Source: Methylocaldum marinum
GTDB lineage: Bacteria > Pseudomonadota > Gammaproteobacteria > Methylococcales > Methylococcaceae
Length of the DNA stretch: 64,000 bases
NCBI RefSeq assembly: GCF_003584645.1
Contig: NZ_AP017928.1
Span: 1,576,981-1,640,980 of the forward strand
Direction of reading: 5' to 3'
Shown: piece after piece, positions 57,614 to 64,000 of the stretch
Layout of the letters: every line of letters begins with the position of its first letter
Position numbering within the stretch: the first letter of the stretch is position 1
Translations under genes and position numbers: made by a program
Notes under the pieces: model-generated
The model's input: only the letters and a program-made list of their open reading frames with translations
The model's database searches: none
Told to the model about the DNA's origin: nothing

Positions 57614-59083
57614 ATGTATATCCTCAGTCTGATTCTTTGGACACCCATCGTCGGTGCGTTGGTCATTTTGGCTTTACCGTCGCAGCAAATCCGCTCGATT
57701 CGGGCGGCCGCCCTGGGCTCATCGGCTGTCGTTCTGATGTTGACCGTTTGGCTTCTGTTTCAGTTCGACACATCCTCCCCGGCGATCCAATACCCCGAGA
57801 GCCGTCTCTGGAACGCGGAGCTCGGAAGTTATTACGCCCTCGGCGTCGACGGTTTTTCCCTGCCCATGGTTGTGTTGTCGGCTCTCCTTTGCCTGGTGGC
57901 GACGCTGGCGTCGGAAAGCGTGGACACTCGGGTCAAGGGATACCATTTCTGGCTGCTCGCCCTCGAGTTCGGGATGATCGGTGTCTTTCTCGCCCAGGAT
58001 TGGGCTCTGTTCTACGTGTTTTGGGAGCTGACGCTGATTCCGCTGTTTTTCCTCATCGACCAGTGGGGCGGCAAGCGCAAACATACGGCTAGCCTCAATT
58101 TCGTCCTGTACACCATGGGCGGATCGGTGTTCATGCTGGTGAGCCTGTTGATGATTTTCACCGCGTCCTCCGAACACTCCACGACGATGGAGTCTATGCT
58201 GGCGGCCGCACGGAGCCTGCCCAGGGAGCAACAAATCTGGATTTTCCTGGGCTTTCTGATCGGGTTCGGCGTAAAAATGCCGGTATTTCCGATCCACGGC
58301 TGGTTGCCGCTCGCCCACGTGGAGGCGCCCAGCCCGGTAAGTATTCTGCTGTCAGGCGCACTTCTCAAAATGGGCGCTTATGGCCTACTCAAAGCGACCG
58401 GCATGTTGCCCGAGGCGGCTCTGGCGCTTCAGCCCCTGCTTGCAGGCATAGCCCTGGTCAGTCTCGTATACGGCGCACTGCTGGCCTGGCGGCAGACCGA
58501 TCTCAAGGCCATGATCGCCTATTCCTCGATCAGTCATATGGGCGTCGTGCTGCTCGGCATTGCAGCACTCAACCAAGCCGGACTACTCGGTGCCGTGTTG
58601 CAGATGACCGCCCACGGTCTCATTGCCGGCGCGCTGTTCCTATTGATCGGTCTCCTCTACGAGCGCACCCACACGCGAGAAATTTCGGACTACAGTTCTC
58701 TGGTGCAAGTGACCCCGCGCTTCGCCTTTTTCACGACCCTGGCATTGCTCGCGTCCATGGGACTGCCGGGCTCCGCGGGTTTCGTGGCGGAACTTCACGC
58801 CATCATCGGCGGTTTCCAGCGTTTCGGCTGGATCATGGTCTTTGCGAGTCTCGGCGTGCTCATAGGCGCTTCCTACGCGATCCGGACCGCCGCCCGGCTG
58901 TTTACCGGCCCGATGCGGCCCGAAATGCAGAATGTCCGCGATCTGCGCAGCCACGAACTCGTTGCCGCCGGAGTTTTGGCGGCAGGCATCATGGCATTGG
59001 GCCTCGTGCCGGGCCCCATGGTGGCGTTGACGGACGCCGCTGTCAACGAACTCAGCATGATTTTCCATCACAAGACTTTCTGA
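57614..59083 (+). CDS. NuoM/MrpD-like proton-translocating membrane subunit
   Basis: 489 aa, about 14 membrane helices. Proton-channel residues of the complex I antiporter family are present: Glu in VFWELTLIPLFFLI, Lys in GFGVKMPVFPIHGWLPLAH, and Lys in GALLKMGAYGLL. It is not next to other nuo genes; instead it lies 10 bp before dabA and in line with dabB. This suggests a three-subunit relative of the DAB inorganic-carbon pump, or of cyanobacterial NDH-1 CO2 uptake modules. A stand-alone complex I gene is less likely. Confidence 0.9.
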   Translation: MYILSLILWTPIVGALVILALPSQQIRSIRAAALGSSAVVLMLTVWLLFQFDTSSPAIQYPESRLWNAELGSYYALGVDGFSLPMVVLSALLCLVATLASESVDTRVKGYHFWLLALEFGMIGVFLAQDWALFYVFWELTLIPLFFLIDQWGGKRKHTASLNFVLYTMGGSVFMLVSLLMIFTASSEHSTTMESMLAAARSLPREQQIWIFLGFLIGFGVKMPVFPIHGWLPLAHVEAPSPVSILLSGALLKMGAYGLLKATGMLPEAALALQPLLAGIALVSLVYGALLAWRQTDLKAMIAYSSISHMGVVLLGIAALNQAGLLGAVLQMTAHGLIAGALFLLIGLLYERTHTREISDYSSLVQVTPRFAFFTTLALLASMGLPGSAGFVAELHAIIGGFQRFGWIMVFASLGVLIGASYAIRTAARLFTGPMRPEMQNVRDLRSHELVAAGVLAAGIMALGLVPGPMVALTDAAVNELSMIFHHKTF

Positions 59084-59093
59084 GGAATCTAGC

Positions 59094-62000
59094 GTGCTAT
59101 CGCCCAAATCGAAAGCTTCGAAGCTCGACGTCCGCCGGCGGCTGCAGGAGGCGGTCGATCACCTCGATCATGTCTTGCCGGGACAGGCGCCGATCCTGAA
59201 CTTCGTGCATCACAACACCCTGCACGGATTTCAGCATCTCCCGTTCCGAGATGCCCTGGAATCCGTCGAGCGGCTGACCGGCATCCGAGGCTATCTGCCC
59301 GATGATGAATTCAGGAAGTTCTATGCCCAAGACCGCATTCTGGACGAGGATCTCGCCGCCGCCTTCGCCGAAACACCAGAACTCAAAAGCAACGAAATAC
59401 TGCTTCGGATCGGTGATCGAACGATCCTGCGCCGCGACGTCCATCGCATCGACATGGCTTACGGCGTGGAAACCCTGACGCCGAGCCAATTGAACTGGCA
59501 AATCGAGGAAATGGCGGTGCTCGACCGGTTTCAAAGCGACGTCCCGCCCGAGGCGCGCCGCCGCCTCATGGACTCGGTCAAACAGGTGGCGGGAAACGCC
59601 GAAGCGTTACAGGAAAGCGCTCTGATCCGCGACTTGTGGAATGCCACATTAAAAGTTCTCGGATTGGACCAGACCTCACCGCACCCCGAAGACCTGACCG
59701 ACCTCACGGTCCGTCAAGCCGAAAGCTTGTTGAACGAGTCCGGGCGATCATCCGGCGGCGCCAAGGCAAGCACCACCCTCGCGCGACAAAAGATGAAAGC
59801 GGAGGCCCGCGCACTCTCGGAGACCGTCTTCGCCAGCGTCGGCCACGGCATTTCGCTGCGCGGCCTGCTCCTTGCGTTGACCGGGCGGGACGTGCTCGAC
59901 ATGGTGCGGCCGATACTGATTCGCTTTTGCGCCTCCCATTTGGACGAGGGGCTGGCGGCCTGGCATGCGACCGACCGGAGGGAAGGACTGTATTCGGCGT
60001 GGCGTCGTTCCGCATCCTTCGATTTCTCGCTCGGCCTCAGCGATTTTCCGGATTGGCGGGAAGTCGTGTCGGCTTTGCCGGAACAGGCCGTCGATGCGGT
60101 TCATGCGGAACTGGTCCGGATGGGCCTTCCGGAAGACCGCTGGGAAACTTACTTGGAGCGGATCGCCCTGGAGCTCCCCGGCTGGTCGGGCATCATCAAT
60201 TGGCGGCAGCATCATCCCGATTACGAGGCCAATCTGGAATCGCCCGTCTCTCTCATGGATTATCTCGCCTTTCGATTGGTCCTGGACCGCATCATGATCG
60301 AAGGACTTTGCCGAGAAATCTGGGATATCGCCGGTACTTGGCCGTCTCTGCGCGCCTATTTCGAACGGAACCCGTCCGAATTCCTCGTGCGCCACGCACT
60401 GTTCGATGGCGGTCTGCCCGAGTACCTGGCGGACTCCGCACAGCAGTTGGTTGCCGAATCACGGCCCGGAAGCTTCGATCGCGAGCGCTGGTGGTCCGTA
60501 GCCGATATGATCTCGACCTGGAAGCACAGCTCGCTGGCGGAAAAACCCCAGCGGCTGACGATTTACAACAGCGGCTGGCGGCTGTTCCGTTTGGCTCAGC
60601 ACCTGGGTCTTTCGGGCCGCGATGTGCGTTCGCTTTCGGTGCAGACCTGTGAAGCCCTCCTCGCCGCGCTGAACGATTTGTCTCCGTCCCAGCGGGGTTA
60701 TCTTTGGCTCATCGCCTATGAAAGGCGTTATCGGGAAGAATTGTTCAATGCCCTGGCCAACAATCGAGGCCGTGGCCGCTGGGCGAAGCGGGATGACCGC
60801 CCGCAAGCGCAAGTCATCTTCTGCATCGACGACCGCGAGGAAGGCATTCGACGCCATCTCGAGGAATTGAACCCGCAGATCGAAACTTTGGGCGCCGCCG
60901 GCTTTTTCGGCGTACCGATCAACTGGCGAGCTCTGGACGACGAAAAGGTCACCCCGCTGTGTCCTGTCGTGGTCACGCCCGTCAACGAGGTGCGCGAAGT
61001 TGCCCGCCCGGATGAGGACGATCGACTTGCTCACCACAATCGACGCCTAAGCCTTCGTCAGCGGATCGGAGCGCTGTTCAACCAGGAGATTCGGCGCAAT
61101 CTCGTTTCTTCTCAGATCTTGATCGATCTGCTTGCACCGGGCGTATTGCTCCCGCTGATCGGCAAAGTGTTTTTCCCCGCCCGGCAAACCGCTCTCGTTC
61201 AACGCGCGGATGCTCTCTTCGTTCCCGAGGTGCCCACCGAACTGGTCGTTACGGCAGCAAACGATAGCGCTCCTGCGAGCGTGGAACGTCCGCGCCTCGG
61301 CTTTACCGACTCGGAACAGGCTGACCGGGTTGCTGCGTTCTTGCGCGCCACCGGTTTGACCTATGGTTTTGCGCCATTGGTGATCCTCATGGGACACGGA
61401 TCGATCAGCCAGAACAACCCGCATCTCGCCGCCTACGACTGCGGCGCTTGCAGTGGCCGTCACGGCGGACCCAACGCGCGGGCTTTCGCCGCCATGGCGA
61501 ACCGTCCCGAAGTGCGCCGCTTGCTCGCCGAAAAAGGCATCAGCATTCCGGACGATACCTGGTTCATCGGCGCCGAGCACAACACCTGCAACGAGGACAT
61601 CCTCTGGTTCGACCTGACGGATCTCCCGCCGGCCGCGCGCCCCGCGTTCGGCAAGCTCAACAGCGATCTCGATGCCGCACGGCGCCTTTCGGCCCACGAG
61701 CGTTGCCGGCGACTGGCCTCCGCCCCACGCAATCCGACGCCGGACACGGCGCTCGCGCATATCGCCGAGCGTGCCACCGATTTCAGTCAAGCCCGCCCCG
61801 AACTCGGGCACGCCACCAATGCCGCCGCATTCGTCGGAAGGCGGTCATTCAGTCAGGGTGTGTTTTTCGACCGCCGAGCGTTCTTGATTTCCTACGATCC
61901 GACTCAGGACCCTCTCGGCAACGTACTCGAAAACGTATTGCTGGCGGTGGGTCCTGTCGGAGCCGGTATCAACCTCGAGTATTATTTTTCTACCGTGAAC

Positions 62001-62417
62001 AACGAGCGTTTCGGCTGCGGTACCAAGGTTCCCCATAACGTAACCGGGCTTTTCGGCGTCATGGAAGGCGCGGCCAGCGATCTCAGGACCGGCCTTCCGA
62101 GGCAGATGATCGAAATCCACGAAGCCATGCGTCTGCAAATCGTCGTGGAGCACAAGACCGACATCTTAGCTGCGATTTACGAGCGCCAGCCATCGTTGCA
62201 GGAGTTGATCGGCAACGGCTGGGTGCTGCTGTCCGCTATCGATCCGGAGACCGGAGAGATCTCCATGTTCGTGCCGGGCCGGGGGTTCGTCGCTTGGACC
62301 CGGGAGCTTCGTCCGCTACCCACAGTCGAACGTTCCCCCACCTGGTACGCCGGACATACCGAACCGGTGCCTCCCGCCCTGATTCGACAGCCGTCGTCGG
62401 GAGGTGTTCATGTTTGA
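59094..62417 (+). CDS. dabA: DabA, zinc-dependent inorganic-carbon transporter subunit (DUF2309)
   Basis: 1107 aa. GTG start at 59094 with GAGGA before it. The four zinc-site residues expected from Halothiobacillus DabA line up: Cys577 and Asp579 (FCIDDREEG), His768 (MGHGS) and Cys783 (DCGACSG); the His-to-Cys spacing of 15 matches. DabA is a beta-carbonic-anhydrase-like, membrane-associated protein that converts CO2 to bicarbonate when coupled to DabB. It is longer than the Halothiobacillus protein. The stop overlaps dabB by 8 bp. Confidence 0.93.
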   Translation: MLSPKSKASKLDVRRRLQEAVDHLDHVLPGQAPILNFVHHNTLHGFQHLPFRDALESVERLTGIRGYLPDDEFRKFYAQDRILDEDLAAAFAETPELKSNEILLRIGDRTILRRDVHRIDMAYGVETLTPSQLNWQIEEMAVLDRFQSDVPPEARRRLMDSVKQVAGNAEALQESALIRDLWNATLKVLGLDQTSPHPEDLTDLTVRQAESLLNESGRSSGGAKASTTLARQKMKAEARALSETVFASVGHGISLRGLLLALTGRDVLDMVRPILIRFCASHLDEGLAAWHATDRREGLYSAWRRSASFDFSLGLSDFPDWREVVSALPEQAVDAVHAELVRMGLPEDRWETYLERIALELPGWSGIINWRQHHPDYEANLESPVSLMDYLAFRLVLDRIMIEGLCREIWDIAGTWPSLRAYFERNPSEFLVRHALFDGGLPEYLADSAQQLVAESRPGSFDRERWWSVADMISTWKHSSLAEKPQRLTIYNSGWRLFRLAQHLGLSGRDVRSLSVQTCEALLAALNDLSPSQRGYLWLIAYERRYREELFNALANNRGRGRWAKRDDRPQAQVIFCIDDREEGIRRHLEELNPQIETLGAAGFFGVPINWRALDDEKVTPLCPVVVTPVNEVREVARPDEDDRLAHHNRRLSLRQRIGALFNQEIRRNLVSSQILIDLLAPGVLLPLIGKVFFPARQTALVQRADALFVPEVPTELVVTAANDSAPASVERPRLGFTDSEQADRVAAFLRATGLTYGFAPLVILMGHGSISQNNPHLAAYDCGACSGRHGGPNARAFAAMANRPEVRRLLAEKGISIPDDTWFIGAEHNTCNEDILWFDLTDLPPAARPAFGKLNSDLDAARRLSAHERCRRLASAPRNPTPDTALAHIAERATDFSQARPELGHATNAAAFVGRRSFSQGVFFDRRAFLISYDPTQDPLGNVLENVLLAVGPVGAGINLEYYFSTVNNERFGCGTKVPHNVTGLFGVMEGAASDLRTGLPRQMIEIHEAMRLQIVVEHKTDILAAIYERQPSLQELIGNGWVLLSAIDPETGEISMFVPGRGFVAWTRELRPLPTVERSPTWYAGHTEPVPPALIRQPSSGGVHV

Positions 62418-63966
62418 TTGGATCGTGCCGCTGGTCCCGGGCTTGCCGATTTTGGCGGCCTTGGGCATAGGCGTCGGCATCCTATCCGAGCGTATCGCCG
62501 GCGAACCGGGAGAGCGCCCCACCGCCGCCATCGCGGTCGGGGCAGCTTTGATCTCTTTTATATTGACCATCGCGGTGTTCTGGTGCCGCCAGGCAGAACT
62601 GATTTCCGAGCAGCTCGTGCTCGGGACCTGGCTGGCCAGCGGCGATTACCTCGTCAACCTCAGCTTCGCACTAGGAAACCTGAGTCTCGGCTTGTCGTCG
62701 CTGTTCGCATTGTTCTCGCTTATGGTGGCCAGATTTTCGGTGAATTACATGCACCGAGAAGCCGGTTTCCATCGTTTTTTCCTGGTCCTGTCCCTGTTCG
62801 CTGGTGCCATGCAGCTGCTGATATTGGCCGGGAATGCCGTATTCACCTTTATCGGCTGGGAATTGGCAGGCGTGTGTTCCTATCTCCTCATCGCCTACGC
62901 CTATGACCGGCCGGTGGCCTCCGCCAACGCGACCTACGCTTTCGTAACCAATCGGATCGGCGATGCAGGCTTCACCTTGGGAATTTTCCTGGCCTTCGTC
63001 TGGACCGGAGGCGTCGAATGGCCGCAAATTACTCAAGGCGCTGCAGCGCTCGATAGTTCTCAAGCCGGTCTGATCGCGATCTGCTTTCTATTGGCGGCCG
63101 CCGCCAAGTCGGCCCAAGTGCCGCTTGCGCCCTGGGTCGCGCGCGCGATGGAAGGACCTACGCCGTCCAGCGCCATTTTCTACGGCGCCGTGATGATTCA
63201 TGCGGGCGTTTTTCTGGTGTTGCGACTGCAGCCGGTCTTCGAAGCGGCGCCCGCCGCCATGGCCATCATGGCGGCCATGGGTCTGGTGACGGCTCTTTAC
63301 GGTTTCGTTTGCGGATTGACGCAGACCGACGTCAAGTCCGGGCTGATTTTCTCCACCACGGCACAGGTCGGCCTGATGTTTCTGGCTTGCGGCCTAGGCT
63401 GGTGGCAGTTGGCTGCCTGGCATCTAGCTGCTCATACGGTACTACGCGGATACCAGTTCCTGACCGCACCGGCGCTGATGCATCGCATCGTCGGCCATCC
63501 GCCCCGGCCGGTGCCGGCCTTCGCCGGGCGTTCGCGCTGGCTTTATACGGCCGCGTTACAGCGCTTTTGGCTGGAACAGTTCGGCCATCAGGCTCTTGTC
63601 AAACCGATCGCTCGCGTCGCCGCGGATTTGAACGTATTCGACCGCCGGGTCGTGGAAGAGATCGTCGGCCTGCCCGCACCCGCCATGCGGGGGCTCTCCG
63701 CCCTGGCCGAACGGGAGGAACACCATCTCGGCGCCGGTTATCGTACCGACGGACGCCGGGTCGGCGGCCTGCCCGGCATCGTGACCGATCTCTTCGCTTC
63801 CGCTTTCCACTGGTTCGAGGAGCGCCTGGTGCTGCAAGGCATCGGCATGGATCTCGTGACACTGGGGCGCCGCTTCGGCATGCGGCTCAATCGCCTGGAA
63901 TCCATCCTGGCCCAACCACGCTACCTGATTCTTTTCGTCTTTTTCACTCTGCTAGCCACCGTGTAA
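62410..63966 (+). CDS. dabB: DabB, NuoL-like proton-conducting subunit
   Basis: 518 aa from the ATG at 62410 (GGGAGG before it); a GTG at 62404 is also in frame. About 13 membrane helices, with conserved residues of the NuoL/MrpA family: VNYMHREAGFHRFF, FIGWELAGVCSYLL (Glu) and AAAAKSAQVPLAPWVARAMEGPTPSSA (Lys). DabB provides the ion flow that makes DabA vectorial. The C-terminal part (from about 350) is more soluble and Arg-rich. Translationally coupled to dabA. Confidence 0.92.
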   Translation: MFDWIVPLVPGLPILAALGIGVGILSERIAGEPGERPTAAIAVGAALISFILTIAVFWCRQAELISEQLVLGTWLASGDYLVNLSFALGNLSLGLSSLFALFSLMVARFSVNYMHREAGFHRFFLVLSLFAGAMQLLILAGNAVFTFIGWELAGVCSYLLIAYAYDRPVASANATYAFVTNRIGDAGFTLGIFLAFVWTGGVEWPQITQGAAALDSSQAGLIAICFLLAAAAKSAQVPLAPWVARAMEGPTPSSAIFYGAVMIHAGVFLVLRLQPVFEAAPAAMAIMAAMGLVTALYGFVCGLTQTDVKSGLIFSTTAQVGLMFLACGLGWWQLAAWHLAAHTVLRGYQFLTAPALMHRIVGHPPRPVPAFAGRSRWLYTAALQRFWLEQFGHQALVKPIARVAADLNVFDRRVVEEIVGLPAPAMRGLSALAEREEHHLGAGYRTDGRRVGGLPGIVTDLFASAFHWFEERLVLQGIGMDLVTLGRRFGMRLNRLESILAQPRYLILFVFFTLLATV

Positions 63967-63972
63967 GAACCT

Positions 63973-64000
63973 ATGGTCGCTGAAATCAACTGGGCGACGC
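63973..64000 (+). CDS. Start of a further gene, cut by the window edge
   Basis: An ATG at 63973, 6 bp after the dabB stop, opens MVAEINWAT and runs to the edge. Close spacing suggests the same operon. Too short to identify. Confidence 0.35.

Overview
The window looks like chromosome of a gammaproteobacterial (type I / Methylococcaceae-like) methanotroph. The main evidence is a complete calcium-type methanol dehydrogenase cluster, mxaFJGIRSACKLD, on the minus strand at 21.0-31.0 kb. GC is high (about 58-62% by eye), except for an AT-rich gap near 36.2-36.8 kb. The genus cannot be fixed from this window.

Layout. 0-7.6 kb: a partial large membrane protein of unknown function, an alpha/beta hydrolase, a DUF255/thioredoxin-fold protein and a cardiolipin synthase. 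7.6-13.9 kb: a full polyhydroxybutyrate (PHB) locus, with class III synthase phaC-phaE on the minus strand and phasin, phaA, phaB and phaR on the plus strand. 14-17 kb: an aldehyde dehydrogenase and an IS110-family element with a structured left end (candidate bridge RNA), flanked by copies of a REP-like palindrome doublet. 17.2-20.5 kb: Na+-translocating oxaloacetate decarboxylase oadGAB. 21-31 kb: the mxa cluster. 31.4-35.9 kb, divergent from mxaF: a MoxY-like sensor kinase, a LuxR-type response regulator and a TonB-dependent receptor, a plausible metal-responsive methanol dehydrogenase control module. 36-40 kb: an AT-rich gap with two face-to-face terminators and a candidate small RNA, then an Mla-type lipid ABC transporter. 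40.4-43.4 kb: an FTR1 iron permease with a cupredoxin-like partner under a Fur-box-like site, and glycerol kinase. 43.5-45.1 kb: small envelope and hypothetical genes and an IS5-type MITE. 45.2-52 kb: TetR regulator and RND efflux operon whose adaptor gene carries a 5-bp duplication frameshift. 52-57.3 kb: two NUDIX proteins, a PQQ-type sugar dehydrogenase, cysS and gltX. 57.6-64 kb: a NuoM-like subunit, DabA and DabB, a probable inorganic-carbon uptake system, with a further gene starting at the edge.

How it fits together. MxaFI with cytochrome cL (MxaG) oxidises methanol in the periplasm; MxaJ, R, S, A, C, K, L and D serve its assembly and calcium loading. The kinase/regulator/receptor trio is positioned to tune this by metal supply. 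The PHB genes give a carbon store, OAD links C4 metabolism to a sodium gradient, and Dab would supply bicarbonate to carboxylating reactions. All functions are inferred from recognisable families; no database search was run.
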